Positions 18,270-28,408 of a DNA stretch of 64,000 nucleotides are shown here, in pieces. This DNA is from Sphingomonas sp. HDW15A (lineage in GTDB: Bacteria; Pseudomonadota; Alphaproteobacteria; Sphingomonadales; Sphingomonadaceae). The DNA is taken from NCBI RefSeq assembly GCF_011301715.1, contig NZ_CP049870.1:2170001-2234000 (forward strand). Reading direction: 5' to 3'. The position numbers and the translations under genes are program-made. Numbering within the stretch: the stretch's first letter is position 1; every line of letters begins with the position of its first letter. The notes beneath the pieces were generated by a model that saw only the letters and a program-made list of their open reading frames with translations, was not told where the DNA came from and made no database searches.

Positions 18270-20792
18270 ATGAACGACCGTTTCAATCCCCGCAACGTCG
18301 ACCGCCACTGGCAGGAACGCTGGTCCGAGTCGAAGGCGTTCGTTGCCGAAAGCAACAGCACCAAGCCGAAAAGTTACGTGCTGGAGATGTTCCCCTATCC
18401 CTCGGGGCGCATCCACATGGGTCACGTCCGCAACTATACGATGGGTGACGTCCTTGCCCGCTACCGGCGCATGCGCGGCATGGAAGTACTCCACCCGATG
18501 GGCTGGGATGCGTTCGGTATGCCCGCCGAGAATGCCGCGATGGAAAAGAAGGTCCATCCTGGCGCCTGGACCCGGCAGAACATCGCGACCATGCGCGGCC
18601 AGCTGCAGCGGCTCGGCTTCGCGATCGACTGGAGCCGTGAGCTCGCGACCTGCGAACCCGAATATTACGGGCACGAGCAGGCCCTGTTCCTCGATTTGAT
18701 GGAGGCGGGCCTCGTCTATCGCAAGGAAAGCGAGGTCAACTGGGACCCGGTCGACATGACGGTTCTTGCCAACGAGCAGGTCATCGACGGCAAGGGCTGG
18801 CGCTCCGGGGCGCCGATCGAGCGGCGCAAGCTCAGCCAGTGGTTCCTCAAGATCACCGACTTCGCGGAAGAGCTTCTCGAGGGCCTGGGAACCCTTGATC
18901 AATGGCCGGACAAGGTCCGGCTGATGCAGGAGAACTGGATCGGCCGCAGCCAGGGTCTGCAATTCTGCTTCCGGCTCGCCGGCACGCCCCCCGGGGGCAC
19001 CGGCTGCGACGTCGAGGTATTCACTACGCGTCCCGACACCATCTTCGGGGCCAGCTTCGTTGCTTTGTCGCCCGGCCATCCGATCGCGGAAGCGCTCGCG
19101 GTCGAGAACCCCAAGATCGCCGAGTTCATTGCCGAATGCCGGCGCGGCGGGACCTCCGCAGCCGATATCGAGACCGCGGAAAAGCTCGGCTTCGACACCG
19201 GGCTGGAAGTTATTCACCCGCTCGACCAGAACTGGCGCTTGCCGGTCTGGATCGCCAACTTCGTGCTGATGGATTACGGCTCGGGCGCCCTTTACGGCGT
19301 ACCCGCGCACGACGCCCGCGACTTCGAATTTGCGACCAAGTATAAGCTTCCTATCCGCCGGGTCGTCGCGGGCAATCCAGCCGGTGCCAGCGATCCGGTG
19401 GTCGAGGCCGAGACCGAGCATGGCGTGGCGGTCAACTCGCAATTCCTCGATGGCATGACGACTGAGCAAGCGAAGGCGGAAGTGATCCGCCGCGCCGAGG
19501 CCGCCGGGTGGGGCCAGAGCAAGACCCAGTTCCGTCTGCGCGACTGGGGCGTTTCCCGCCAGCGCTACTGGGGCACGCCGCTTCCGGTCATCCATTGCGA
19601 GAAGTGCGGCCCGGTCGGCGTGCCGCGCGACCAGCTTCCCGTCGTCCTGCCGGAGGACGTGAGCTTCGAGATCCCGGGCAATCCGCTCGACCGCCATCCC
19701 AGCTGGGGCAAGGTGGATTGCCCGTCCTGTGGCGGAGCGGCGCGGCGCGAAACGGACACGCTCGACACGTTCGTCGATTCCAGCTGGTATTTCCTGCGTT
19801 TCGCGAGCCAGCCCGGCGACAAGCCGTTCGACCGCGCGGAAGTCGAGCAATGGCTGCCCGTCTCGCAATATATCGGCGGGGTCGAGCATGCGATCCTCCA
19901 TCTGCTCTATGCCCGTTTCTGGACGCGAGCGCTGAAGCGTATCGGCAAGCTCGATTTCGCCGAGCCTTTCAGAGGCCTGTTCACGCAAGGAATGGTCACT
20001 CACGAAACCTATCGGGCCGGGGATGGCAGCTGGCTCAGCCCGGACGAAGTGCGCCGAGATGGCGACGACTGGATCCATGTCGAATCTGGCAAACCCGTTT
20101 CGCTTGGGCGAGTCGAGAAGATGTCCAAGTCCAAGAAGAACACGGTCGATCCGGAACCGATCGTCGACAAATATGGAGCGGACGCGGTGCGCTGGTTCAT
20201 GCTGTCCGACAGCCCGCCCGAGCGAGACCTTGAATGGTCTGAATCGGGGATCGAGGGTGCTGCGCGGTTCGTGCAACGTGTCTGGCGGCTGGCAGCGTCG
20301 CCCGCCTCCGCGGGTGGCGACGATCTTGCGCTGCGCAAGAAAGTCCACCGCACTGTGGCGTCGGTCGCCGAGGCAATCGAAGCACTGCAGTTCAACAAGT
20401 CGGTGGCTGCACTTTACGAGCTCACCAGTGCAATCGAGAAAGCGCTGCCAAGCACGGACCGAGATTCTGCCGTTCGGACCTTGTTGCTGCTGATCGCTCC
20501 GGGTGCACCGCATCTGGCCGAGGAGGCCTGGAGCATGCGCGGCGAGGCCGGCCTCATAGCCCAGGCCGCCTGGCCGACATTCGACCCCGCGCTTCTGGTC
20601 GACGACGAGGTCACGCTTGCGGTCCAGGTCAACGGCAAGCTCCGCGACACGATCCAGGCCACCCGCGGTCTCGACAAGCAGGCTGCTGAAGCTCTCGCTC
20701 TCGCATCGCCAAAGATCCAGGCGCAGTTGAACGGTGCTGAGCCGCGCAAGGTGATTGTGGTTCCGGACCGACTGGTGAATATCGTCGCCTGA
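18270..20792 (+). CDS. leuS: Leucyl-tRNA synthetase
   Basis: This class I aminoacyl-tRNA synthetase of 840 residues charges tRNA-Leu. The HIGH-type motif appears as [16 protein letters not shown] (about 43-58). The CP1 editing domain contains [15 protein letters not shown], and the KMSKS loop is [14 protein letters not shown] (about 616-629). The anticodon-binding end includes [18 protein letters not shown] 18270 gives the family N-terminus [15 protein letters not shown]. Its stop overlaps lptE by one base. Confidence 0.98.
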   Translation: MNDRFNPRNVDRHWQERWSESKAFVAESNSTKPKSYVLEMFPYPSGRIHMGHVRNYTMGDVLARYRRMRGMEVLHPMGWDAFGMPAENAAMEKKVHPGAWTRQNIATMRGQLQRLGFAIDWSRELATCEPEYYGHEQALFLDLMEAGLVYRKESEVNWDPVDMTVLANEQVIDGKGWRSGAPIERRKLSQWFLKITDFAEELLEGLGTLDQWPDKVRLMQENWIGRSQGLQFCFRLAGTPPGGTGCDVEVFTTRPDTIFGASFVALSPGHPIAEALAVENPKIAEFIAECRRGGTSAADIETAEKLGFDTGLEVIHPLDQNWRLPVWIANFVLMDYGSGALYGVPAHDARDFEFATKYKLPIRRVVAGNPAGASDPVVEAETEHGVAVNSQFLDGMTTEQAKAEVIRRAEAAGWGQSKTQFRLRDWGVSRQRYWGTPLPVIHCEKCGPVGVPRDQLPVVLPEDVSFEIPGNPLDRHPSWGKVDCPSCGGAARRETDTLDTFVDSSWYFLRFASQPGDKPFDRAEVEQWLPVSQYIGGVEHAILHLLYARFWTRALKRIGKLDFAEPFRGLFTQGMVTHETYRAGDGSWLSPDEVRRDGDDWIHVESGKPVSLGRVEKMSKSKKNTVDPEPIVDKYGADAVRWFMLSDSPPERDLEWSESGIEGAARFVQRVWRLAASPASAGGDDLALRKKVHRTVASVAEAIEALQFNKSVAALYELTSAIEKALPSTDRDSAVRTLLLLIAPGAPHLAEEAWSMRGEAGLIAQAAWPTFDPALLVDDEVTLAVQVNGKLRDTIQATRGLDKQAAEALALASPKIQAQLNGAEPRKVIVVPDRLVNIVA

Positions 20793-21286
20793 TGCGCGTT
20801 TTCGTCCTTCTCCTGATGCTGGCGCTGACTGGCTGTGGCCTCAAGCCGATGTATTCCGGCGGCGAGCGCGGGCCGGTCGCCGCCGGGCTCCATTCCGTCA
20901 GCGTTCAGCCGATCCCCGGCAAGGCAGGATGGCTCGTTCGCAAGGAACTGGTCGCTCGGCTCAACCACGGCAATGTCGCGACTCCGCGCTATCGCCTCGA
21001 AGTAGAGCTGGACGACAATATCACCGGCTTCGGCATTCGCGGCGACCGCGCCGCCACGCGCGAACGGCGGACGCTCCGTGCGCGTTATCGATTGGTCGAT
21101 CTCGCGACCGGCCTGGTGGTGGTGGACGCGACAGCGGGCTCCGATGCCGGAATCGACGTCGTTTCGTCGCAATACGCCACGGTGGCCGCCGAGCAGAGTG
21201 CATTGGAACGCTTGTCCACCGTCGTCGCCGACCAGATCGTTGGCCGCCTTGCCCTTTTCATCAACAACGGTGGCCAGCAACCGTGA
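20792..21286 (+). CDS. lptE: LPS-assembly lipoprotein LptE
   Basis: LptE plugs the LptD barrel and helps insert lipopolysaccharide into the outer membrane. The 164-residue protein has a lipoprotein signal (LALTGCG, Cys15), then the family's GLKPMYSGG start and the alternating strand-helix pattern ending in ADQIVGRLALFI. The leuS-lptE-holA order is the standard proteobacterial arrangement and supports the call, since LptE sequence is weakly conserved. Confidence 0.9.
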   Translation: MRVFVLLLMLALTGCGLKPMYSGGERGPVAAGLHSVSVQPIPGKAGWLVRKELVARLNHGNVATPRYRLEVELDDNITGFGIRGDRAATRERRTLRARYRLVDLATGLVVVDATAGSDAGIDVVSSQYATVAAEQSALERLSTVVADQIVGRLALFINNGGQQP

Positions 21287-22302
21287 TCGTCAAGGGCGCC
21301 GCGATCGGCCCTGCGCTCGACAAGCCCGAACCCGGCCGCCGCTTCTACCTCTTTCACGGCCAGGACGAAGCCGGCTCAAGGGCGCTTGGCGAACGTCTCC
21401 TTGCCGCGCTTGGCGCCGAAAAATTCGCTGTCTCGGCCGCTTCCATCCGCGAGGACCCCGCGAGTCTTTCCGACGAGGCGGCAGCCATGGCCCTGTTCGG
21501 GGGGCCGCGAGCGATCTGGATCGAGCCATGCGGCGATGAAATCGCCGACGGCGTCTCCGCACTACTCGAAGCGAGTTGCGTCGAAAGCCCTGTCATCGCC
21601 GTCGCCGGCGCGCTTCGCAAGACCTCCTCGCTTCTCAAGCTCGCCGAAGGGCATGCTGCGGCCGTCGCGATCGTCTCCTACGTTCCGGAGGGTGGGACAG
21701 CGACCCGGATGGTCATGACGTTGGCCAGCGCCGAAGGTCTTCATATCGACAAGAATGTCGCGGAGCGCATCGCCGACGAGGCCGGGGGCAATCAGGCCGT
21801 GGTTGCCAGCGAGCTTGCGAAATACGCCCTATTCCTCGGCGCCACGCGCGATACGCCGAAGCTCCTCACCCATGATACTGTAGATCTGTTGGGCTGCGGC
21901 GGCGGGGATGGCGATCTGCAGCGGCTCGGCGACCTCGCCCTTGGCGGGGCAATGTCCGAACTCCTTGAGGAAATTGACGCTTCGGGCCTGGCTGCAAAGG
22001 ACAGCGTGACCGTTCTTCGCGCGCTCCAGCGGCGGCTGTTGATGATCGCTCCGCTCCGCGCGCGCGTCGCAGATGGCGAGTCCGCGCATGGCGTCATGGC
22101 GTCAGCAGGTCGTGCTATATTCTGGAAAGATAAGGATTTTGTCGAGCAGTTGCTGCGCACGTGGCCACCGGAGCAGATTGCCGCCTTGGTCGAGCGGACG
22201 GCAAAGGTGGAACGCGAGTTGATGGGCACCGACGCCCCAGAGGTCGCGGCGATCGGCGAGCATCTCCTGGCCGTTGCCCGCTCCGCCCAGCGCCGGCGCT
22301 GA
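21283..22302 (+). CDS. holA: DNA polymerase III delta subunit
   Basis: HolA opens the beta sliding clamp within the clamp-loader complex. The 339-residue product has the N-terminal AAA-like region with FYLFHGQDEAGSRALGERLL and a degenerate P-loop. The middle lid segment is AERIADEAGGNQAVVASEL, and helical bundles typical of delta lie at the C-terminus. The GTG start at 21283 overlaps the lptE stop. It is convergent with parB, separated by only 20 bases. Confidence 0.93.
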   Translation: MIVKGAAIGPALDKPEPGRRFYLFHGQDEAGSRALGERLLAALGAEKFAVSAASIREDPASLSDEAAAMALFGGPRAIWIEPCGDEIADGVSALLEASCVESPVIAVAGALRKTSSLLKLAEGHAAAVAIVSYVPEGGTATRMVMTLASAEGLHIDKNVAERIADEAGGNQAVVASELAKYALFLGATRDTPKLLTHDTVDLLGCGGGDGDLQRLGDLALGGAMSELLEEIDASGLAAKDSVTVLRALQRRLLMIAPLRARVADGESAHGVMASAGRAIFWKDKDFVEQLLRTWPPEQIAALVERTAKVERELMGTDAPEVAAIGEHLLAVARSAQRRR

Positions 22303-22322
22303 ATGGTGGCCTCGCGAAAATT

Positions 22323-23201
22323 CTAGATCGGCTCGCCGCTGAGCCGCTGGCAGATCATGTCGAGCTGATCGAGAGACGAATAGGCGAGACTAACGGTCCC
22401 GCCCTTCCCGGCGTGTTTCACTTTCACGTTCAGCCCGAGCATGTCTCCAAGCTGGCGTTCAAGTGCGGCGAGGTCCGAATCGACTGAGCGCAAGTTGCGC
22501 TCACTCGCCTTTGCCCGCGGCTCGGTGCCGATTTTCGCGAGCGCTTCCGTCTGACGGACGCTCAGCCCTTTGCTTACGACAATACGGGCCGCCGCTTCGG
22601 GGTCAGGTGCGGACAAAAGCGCACGAGCGTGTCCCATACTGATATCGCCACGCAAGAGCATTTGTCGTACGCTCTCCGGAAGTTTTAGCAATCTCAATAG
22701 GTTAGTCACGTGGCTACGCGACTTGCCAACCAATTTGGCGACAATATCCTGTGCGTGTCCGTATTTCTCGATCAACGACGAATAGCCCTCGGCTTCTTCA
22801 ATCGCATTGAGATCCTGGCGTTGAACATTCTCGATCAATGCCAACTCGGCACGAGAGGATTCGCCGTCACTTCGAACGATCGCGGGGAGCTCGTGAAGCT
22901 GGGCGCGCTGCGCTGCGCGCCAGCGTCGCTCGCCGGCGATGATTTCATATCCACCATCAACCGCCCGAACAAGGATCGGCTGAAGGACACCATGTCGAGC
23001 AATCGACTCGGCAAGTTCGGTGATTGTTTCGTCGTCGAACGCCTTGCGCGGCTGCGCCGGATTTGGCCGAACGTCTGCAGTGGCGATGATTCGCAGACCG
23101 GAGCCGGAAGCCTGACGTTCTTCTTCAACCTTTGCGGGTGGATCGCCGAGCAGCGCACTGAGGCCACGACCTAATCCGTGCTTGCGCGAGTTGTCGCTCA
23201 T
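22323..23201 (-). CDS. parB: Chromosome-partitioning protein ParB
   Basis: ParB binds parS, spreads as a CTP-dependent clamp and loads SMC. The 292-residue protein starts with RKHGLGRGLSALLGD. It has the CTP-binding blocks RPNPAQPRKAFD and YEIIAGERRWRAAQRA, then ENVQRQDLNAIEEAEGY. The DNA-binding helix-turn-helix includes VGKSRSHVTNLLRLLKLP, and a dimerisation tail follows. The start ATG 23201 overlaps the parA stop by 4 bases. Candidate parS sites lie at 24553-24568 and 26319-26334. Confidence 0.97.
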   Translation of the reverse strand: MSDNSRKHGLGRGLSALLGDPPAKVEEERQASGSGLRIIATADVRPNPAQPRKAFDDETITELAESIARHGVLQPILVRAVDGGYEIIAGERRWRAAQRAQLHELPAIVRSDGESSRAELALIENVQRQDLNAIEEAEGYSSLIEKYGHAQDIVAKLVGKSRSHVTNLLRLLKLPESVRQMLLRGDISMGHARALLSAPDPEAAARIVVSKGLSVRQTEALAKIGTEPRAKASERNLRSVDSDLAALERQLGDMLGLNVKVKHAGKGGTVSLAYSSLDQLDMICQRLSGEPI

Positions 23202-23986
23202 GCGGCCTCCGCCTCCTTCAACCGGGCGAGCCGGCCCATTACCTCGCGGGCGAGTCGGACATAGGCCTCCGAACCCGGACATTTCAGGTCGTAAATCAAG
23301 GCGGGAAGCCCGTGGCTTGGCGCCTCAGACAGGCGGACATTGCGAGGTACAACCGTATGGAAAACGACCGGTCCAAGGCATGCCCGCACGTCTTCCGCCA
23401 CCTGCTGTGACAGGTTGTTGCGACGGTCGAACATCGTCAACACCACGCCAAGTATCTCCAGCGACGGATTAATGCCCTGGCGCACGCGCTCGACCGTCTG
23501 CAAAAGCTGCGAAAGACCCTCCAGCGCGAAGAACTCCGACTGGAGCGGCACCAGCAGCTGCTGCGCGGCAACGAGCGCGTTGAGCGTTAAAAGGCCGAGT
23601 GAGGGAGGACAGTCTACCAGGCACACGTCCCAGCGGTCGTCCGGAACTTCCGCGAGTGCCCGCGACAAACGTTCGGTACGGTGCGAGAGGTCGACAAGTT
23701 CGATCTCGGCACCCGAAAGGTCAACGGTCGCCGGGACAAGGTCCAGCCTCGGCACGCGTGTGGCGACCACGGTCTCGACAACGGTCGCCTCGCCGATTAG
23801 CACGTCGTAACTGCTGCGCAGCCGCTGGTCGCGCGTAACGCCAAGGCCGGTCGAAGCGTTGCCTTGCGGATCGAGGTCGACCAGCAACACGCGCCAGCCG
23901 ATGGCAGCCAGAGCCGTAGCAAGGTTGATCGCGGTGGTTGTCTTGCCGACACCGCCCTTTTGATTTGCCACGGTAATCCGTATCAT
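23198..23986 (-). CDS. parA: Chromosome-partitioning ATPase ParA
   Basis: ParA is a deviant Walker ATPase that forms the DNA-bound gradient moving ParB-parS complexes. Walker A is KGGVGKTT (residues 10-17), A' is LLVDLDPQGNAST and Walker B CLVDCPPSLG. The 262-residue length is typical of chromosomal (Soj-type) ParA, without the N-terminal helix-turn-helix of plasmid types. It overlaps rsmG upstream and parB downstream, forming one leftward operon. Confidence 0.97.
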   Translation of the reverse strand: MIRITVANQKGGVGKTTTAINLATALAAIGWRVLLVDLDPQGNASTGLGVTRDQRLRSSYDVLIGEATVVETVVATRVPRLDLVPATVDLSGAEIELVDLSHRTERLSRALAEVPDDRWDVCLVDCPPSLGLLTLNALVAAQQLLVPLQSEFFALEGLSQLLQTVERVRQGINPSLEILGVVLTMFDRRNNLSQQVAEDVRACLGPVVFHTVVPRNVRLSEAPSHGLPALIYDLKCPGSEAYVRLAREVMGRLARLKEAEAA

Positions 23987-24603
23987 TTGCCGTCCCCACC
24001 CCTACGCCAAACATGATCGGCGACCAGGATTGCCGCCTCTCCGTCGGTTCGGCTGGCAACAAGGTCGAAGTCACCATGCCACGCGCGGCGCACCTGCTCC
24101 AGTTCCGTTTGTGCGCTGCGCCCTTTCATCAACAGATATCTCGTCCCTGTGTGGGCCAAATGCCGACTTATCCTCAGCAGGTCGACGGCGGGAGCGACCG
24201 CGCGGGCACTGATTACGTCGAACTGACCACTCACCGCCTCCGCCTTAGCGGCCACGACGCGGACGTTCTTCAGGCGCAAGCGCGTTGCGACATTCTCAAG
24301 AAACTCGGCCCGGAGGCGACGTGGCTCGATTAGAGTGACGAGATTATCACTAAGAATTGCGACGACCATTCCGGGCATTCCGGCGCCCGAACCGATATCC
24401 GCCCAACTTCGCCCTGTTCCAGCAATTGGGACGAGCTGTGCGCTGTCGGCGAGGTGCCTCTTCCACAGATCCGGAATGGTCGAGCGAGCGATAAGATTCT
24501 GCCGATCGGACTCTGCCAACAGCATTTCGGCGTAATCGGAAAGCTTCACCGCTGTTTCACGTGAAACCTTACGTCCAACCACCTCTTCGACGGCGTTCAT
24601 CAT
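23983..24603 (-). CDS. rsmG: 16S rRNA m7G527 methyltransferase RsmG (GidB)
   Basis: RsmG methylates G527 of 16S rRNA using SAM. The protein has [22 protein letters not shown], the SAM motif [18 protein letters not shown] and the late block [15 protein letters not shown]. Codons for VSRETAV near residue 13 contain a parS palindrome on the DNA, an overlap seen in other bacteria. The start is either of two adjacent ATG codons at 24603 and 24600. It overlaps the mnmG stop by 4 bases. Confidence 0.95.
   Translation of the reverse strand: MMNAVEEVVGRKVSRETAVKLSDYAEMLLAESDRQNLIARSTIPDLWKRHLADSAQLVPIAGTGRSWADIGSGAGMPGMVVAILSDNLVTLIEPRRLRAEFLENVATRLRLKNVRVVAAKAEAVSGQFDVISARAVAPAVDLLRISRHLAHTGTRYLLMKGRSAQTELEQVRRAWHGDFDLVASRTDGEAAILVADHVWRRGGDGK
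24553..24568. promoter_or_regulatory. parS: parS site within rsmG (15 of 16 to consensus)
   Basis: The sequence TGTTTCACGTGAAACC matches the bacterial parS consensus (TGTTTCACGTGAAACA) except for the last base. It lies inside rsmG, just upstream of parA-parB, as in other bacteria. ParB would nucleate here. Confidence 0.93.
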
Positions 24604-26285
24604 GCGGCGTTGCGGGAGGCAGCAAGGTGCAGAGCCGCAAGAGCAGCCGGTGTGATGCCCGGCAACCGGGACGCCTGATCGAGTGACTCCGGTGCTGCAG
24701 CCATCAGACGCTCGACCGCCTCCGCAGACAATCCCGGTACCCTTGAGAAGTCGAGCTGTGCGGGAATCCTAATAGCGCGGTCGCGATCAATGGCGTCCCA
24801 TTCGCGTTTTTGCCGCTCGACATAGGGTGCATAGAGGGCATCGGTCCGCCCTTCCTCCGTCTCGGCAAATTCCGGGCGTTCCCGAAACTCCAAATGCGAT
24901 TCGATGGCCTCATGACGACGCCGCGAGACGCACTTCAGGGTGAGTGCATCGCGACCTAGACGGGTGACCGCATTGTCAGCCCGAAGCGCCAGGCGATACT
25001 CTGCGCGTGCAGTCATCATTCGGTAGGGTTCCTGCACGCCCTGCAGGATGAGGTCGTCGATCATCACCCCAATGTAGGACGTACGACGGTCGAAACGATG
25101 TTCGGCAAGACCTAGAGCGAATGCAGCAGAATTGAGACCGGCGGTGAGCCCTTGAGCAGCCGCCTCTTCGTACCCTGTCGTGCCATTGATCTGGCCGCAC
25201 AGATAAAGCCCAGCGATATCCCGATGCGCTAATGTCGCATCCAGCCTACGGGCATCCGCATATTCATATTCAACGGCATAGCCGGGCCGCACGATCACCG
25301 CGCGCTCAAGCCCGGGAATCGTGCAAATGAAGTCTGTTTGGATCTCCAGTGGGAGCGAGGTACTGATTCCATTAGGATAGACGAGGTTACAAGACAGGCC
25401 CTCGGGTTCGAGAAAAATCTGGTGCCCGTCCCGATCGCCGAAGCGGCGAATCTTGTCTTCGATCGACGGACAATAGCGCGGGCCGCGGCCCTCTATAGCA
25501 CCGGAGAAAAGAGGCGAGAGTTCAAAATTCTGGCGGATCACGTCATGAGTATCGCCGGTTGTGCGGGTGATCGCACAGGCCAGTTGGGGCGGTGAGTAGT
25601 CGGTCCCGAGGGCAGACATCGCCCATTGCTCTGAATCGCTCGGTTGCGGCACGGTCCGAGACCAATCGATTGTGCGTCCGTCTAACCGCGGAGGCGTTCC
25701 GGTTTTGAGGCGCCCTTGTGCGACGCCCCATTCGCGGAGCTGAGATGCGAGCGGAACAGAAGCCCTCTCGCCCGTCCGACCCCCCGCGACACGCTCCAGA
25801 CCGCAAAACAAAGTCGCGTCAAGGAATGTCCCGGTAGCAAGGACAATCGAGTTCGCTCGGATCGTTTCACCGGAGACGATTGCGCCGGCAACACGGCCGT
25901 GGACAACCTTGATCTCGGTTGCCTCCCCGATGAGCATCTCAACGGGCGTCTCACGAAGAACCTTTCTCATCGCTTTTTGGAACAAGCGCCGGTCAGCCTG
26001 GACTCGTGGTCCCTGAACTGCGCTGCCCTTACTCTTATTCAGCATACGGCGATGGATCGCGGAGCGGTCAGCGGCCCAAGCCATCAAGCCGTCGAACACG
26101 TCAAGCTCCCTGACTAGGTGGCCCTTGCCGACGCCGCCGATTGACGGGTTGCAGCTCATCTGGCCCACATCTTCAGGTCGAAATGTCACGAGCCCCACCC
26201 TTGCCCCGCGACGCGCAGCCGCGGCCGCAGCTTCGCAACCGGCATGACCGGCGCCGATGACTAATACGTCGTACATGACGCGCAC
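24600..26285 (-). CDS. mnmG: tRNA uridine-34 carboxymethylaminomethyl-modifying enzyme MnmG (short form)
   Basis: With MnmE, this FAD enzyme builds the cmnm5 modification on U34 of certain tRNAs. It has the dinucleotide motif [60 protein letters not shown] and the late blocks [10 protein letters not shown] and [14 protein letters not shown]. At 561 residues it is clearly shorter than the usual 610-630. The missing part lies after VTRLGRD, where roughly 50-60 residues of the inter-domain helical region are absent in frame. Start at 26285, or the ATG at 26276. Overlaps rsmG. Confidence 0.94.
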   Translation of the reverse strand: MRVMYDVLVIGAGHAGCEAAAAAARRGARVGLVTFRPEDVGQMSCNPSIGGVGKGHLVRELDVFDGLMAWAADRSAIHRRMLNKSKGSAVQGPRVQADRRLFQKAMRKVLRETPVEMLIGEATEIKVVHGRVAGAIVSGETIRANSIVLATGTFLDATLFCGLERVAGGRTGERASVPLASQLREWGVAQGRLKTGTPPRLDGRTIDWSRTVPQPSDSEQWAMSALGTDYSPPQLACAITRTTGDTHDVIRQNFELSPLFSGAIEGRGPRYCPSIEDKIRRFGDRDGHQIFLEPEGLSCNLVYPNGISTSLPLEIQTDFICTIPGLERAVIVRPGYAVEYEYADARRLDATLAHRDIAGLYLCGQINGTTGYEEAAAQGLTAGLNSAAFALGLAEHRFDRRTSYIGVMIDDLILQGVQEPYRMMTARAEYRLALRADNAVTRLGRDALTLKCVSRRRHEAIESHLEFRERPEFAETEEGRTDALYAPYVERQKREWDAIDRDRAIRIPAQLDFSRVPGLSAEAVERLMAAAPESLDQASRLPGITPAALAALHLAASRNAA

Positions 26286-26318
26286 TTAGCGGATTATCCC
26301 GACTAACGCAGCAGCTTT

Positions 26319-26334
26319 GGTTCCACGTGAAACA
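26319..26334. promoter_or_regulatory. parS: parS-like site between mnmG and mnmE (14 of 16 to consensus)
   Basis: GGTTCCACGTGAAACA differs from the parS consensus at two positions, one in each part of the left arm. It occupies the 49-base gap between mnmE and mnmG, about 1.8 kb from the better site in rsmG, so the cluster carries at least two candidate ParB sites on the same side of the origin. Confidence 0.8.
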
Positions 26335-27621
26335 TCATTTGCCGAGGCAGAAGCGTCCGAATAGCGAATCAAGCATATGTTCGATACCCGCCCTACCTGT
26401 GAGGCGGTCCAATGCTGTCCGGGCGAGCGAGAGGTGGTGGGCAATCACTACGATGTCATCCGTGCCTTCCAACCTACTGAGTTCAGCGCGGCACTCCGCA
26501 AGACATTGCGCCTGCCTGCGGTTTATGATGGCGGGATCCTCACCAGGAAGGAGTGCAGCAGCCAAGGCGTGAATGCGCTTCCAAAGTTCCTCAAGTCCCC
26601 TTCCCGTCAGGGCAGAGACGGCGAGAGCTCCGCGAGGTTCTGATCCCCTTCCCCGCTCGTCGGCGCGCGGGAACACCCAGATGCCTGCAGGGTGGTCGAG
26701 CGCGTCCGGACCAAGCCAAAGTAGAATGTCGGCTCTAGCTGCTTCGAACTCCGCCCGCGCGACGCCGATTTGCTCGACCGGGTCATTTGTCTCGCGAACG
26801 CCCGCGGTATCGATAAGCAAGAATGGGACTCCGCCGTGGATAATCGGAACTTCGATGACATCCCTAGTCGTACCCTCGATAGGCGTCACGATCGCCCGCT
26901 CGGCGCCACATAGAACATTGATAAGACTAGACTTTCCAGCATTCGGTGGCCCGCCGGCGACGACGCGGATCCCTTCTTTCAGCCGCTCTGCGCGAGGTTT
27001 GTCCAGCCAATCGCCGAGCTCGATTGCCAAGACTTCCGCCTCCCGCCTCAGCCGTGCCATGTCGAGGGCCGTTTCGTCTTCCTCGCCAACATAATCGATT
27101 GCCGCTTCCGCGCGGGCAGACAGGCTCGTCACCGCCTCCTGCCAGTCCTCCACCTGCCGACGGAAACCCCCTTCCGCCGCGAATAGTGCCGACTTCCGCT
27201 GGGCCTCGGTTTCCGCCTCGAGCAAGTCGGCGAGGCCCTCCGCTTCGGTCAGGTCGATCCGCCCATTGGCAAATGCGCGCCGAGTGAATTCGCCGGGCTC
27301 GGCCAGCCGAACACCTGGCTGGGCGAGCAAAACGGTAAGCAGCCGGTCGATGACCGCGCGCCCACCATGGCATTGATATTCAACGACATCTTCGCCGGTG
27401 GAAGAGGATGGCCCGGAGAAAACGACAATCAGGGCGTCATCGATGACATCGCCGCTTTTCGGATCCTTGAGCCTTTTGAGTGACGCATGTCGGTCTGGCG
27501 GAAGCTTGCCGGCAATCGCCTCTGCAGACTTCAAGGCCCCAGGACCGCTGCAGCGAATGACGGCGACCGCGGCGGGCGGGCGGCCGCTCGACAGGGCGCA
27601 AATGGTGTCGCCGCTATGCAT
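26335..27621 (-). CDS. mnmE: tRNA modification GTPase MnmE (TrmE)
   Basis: MnmE is the GTPase partner of MnmG. The 428-residue protein has an N-terminal tetrahydrofolate-binding domain (TICALSSGRPPAAVAVIR, EYQCHGG). Helical regions flank a G domain with G1 GPPNAGKSSLIN, the G2/K-loop region EGTTRDVIE and G3 DTAGVRE. The NKxD G4 motif is not obvious (WVFPRADERG region). The C-terminal FCLGK carries the conserved cysteine. It is slightly shorter than the usual about 450 residues, the loss lying in the second half of the G domain. Confidence 0.95.
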   Translation of the reverse strand: MHSGDTICALSSGRPPAAVAVIRCSGPGALKSAEAIAGKLPPDRHASLKRLKDPKSGDVIDDALIVVFSGPSSSTGEDVVEYQCHGGRAVIDRLLTVLLAQPGVRLAEPGEFTRRAFANGRIDLTEAEGLADLLEAETEAQRKSALFAAEGGFRRQVEDWQEAVTSLSARAEAAIDYVGEEDETALDMARLRREAEVLAIELGDWLDKPRAERLKEGIRVVAGGPPNAGKSSLINVLCGAERAIVTPIEGTTRDVIEVPIIHGGVPFLLIDTAGVRETNDPVEQIGVARAEFEAARADILLWLGPDALDHPAGIWVFPRADERGRGSEPRGALAVSALTGRGLEELWKRIHALAAALLPGEDPAIINRRQAQCLAECRAELSRLEGTDDIVVIAHHLSLARTALDRLTGRAGIEHMLDSLFGRFCLGK

Positions 27622-27628
27622 GCGTCCC

Positions 27629-28366
27629 TCAGCTGATGGCGGGGAAACCGAGCACCGGCACGACGTGATGGTAACCTTCCCAAATCATCTTGAGGGCCAC
27701 CCACAGGATCACTGCCAAGCCGAGATAGGCTATCCAGCGGAAACGCTCAATGTAACGGGCGATAACGTTGGCGGCGATGCCCATCAGTGCCACGGACAGG
27801 ATCAGGCCGACAATCAGAATACCAGGGTGTTCCCGAGCCGCACCAGCGACCGCGAGCACATTATCGAGGCTCATGCTGACGTCGGCGACCGCCACGGCCC
27901 AGGCGGCCGAAGCGAACGTCTTACCAGCTGCGACGCCGCTGTCCTCGTCACCGACGATCTCTGGAGAACCGGGGCTCTCTCCCTTGTCGCGAAGCTCGCG
28001 CCACATGCGCCACGCCACCCAGAGCAGAAGGAGTCCACCCGCAAGAACCAGTCCGACGATCTGCAGCAGCTGGCTGACCATCAATGCGAAAACGATGCGC
28101 AGGACCAGCGCGGCCACGACGCCCAGGAGAATGACTTTGCGCCGTTGATCCGCCGGTAGTCCAGCTGCGAGCGCGCCAACGACAATCGCATTGTCGCCCG
28201 CGAGTACAAGATCGATCATCAGCACCTGGAGAAAGGCGGCCAAGGCGGCCGGTTCACCGATGTTCGAGAAGTCACGGATGATCGACGACCAGATCTCGGT
28301 CGGGCCAAGGCCATTGCCATGTGCAGCGGCCGCGGCCAGCAAGTATTCGATCAAAGCTATCCCCAT
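27629..28366 (-). CDS. TerC family integral membrane protein (first of two)
   Basis: This 245-residue protein has about seven membrane helices and the two TerC repeats with conserved acidic residues: LVLAGDNAIVVGALAAGLP in the first half and ADVSMSLDNVLAVAGAA in the second. TerC proteins are implicated in metal (often manganese) efflux or metalation of exported proteins. It lies 42 bases downstream of a second TerC gene on the same strand, and 7 bases before mnmE. No yybP-ykoY-type riboswitch could fit the short gaps. Confidence 0.9.
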   Translation of the reverse strand: MGIALIEYLLAAAAAHGNGLGPTEIWSSIIRDFSNIGEPAALAAFLQVLMIDLVLAGDNAIVVGALAAGLPADQRRKVILLGVVAALVLRIVFALMVSQLLQIVGLVLAGGLLLLWVAWRMWRELRDKGESPGSPEIVGDEDSGVAAGKTFASAAWAVAVADVSMSLDNVLAVAGAAREHPGILIVGLILSVALMGIAANVIARYIERFRWIAYLGLAVILWVALKMIWEGYHHVVPVLGFPAIS

Positions 28367-28408
28367 CTGGTTGAATCTGAAACGACCGGCAAAACGCGCC
28401 TTGCTGCG

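Noticed and set aside
18267..20513. A 748-residue open frame antisense to leuS
   Set aside because: It mirrors the codon pattern of leuS in a GC-rich genome, has no recognisable domain and would cover an essential gene. Similar long antisense frames over ftsK (11579-13084) and pheT (53187-55205) were rejected for the same reason.
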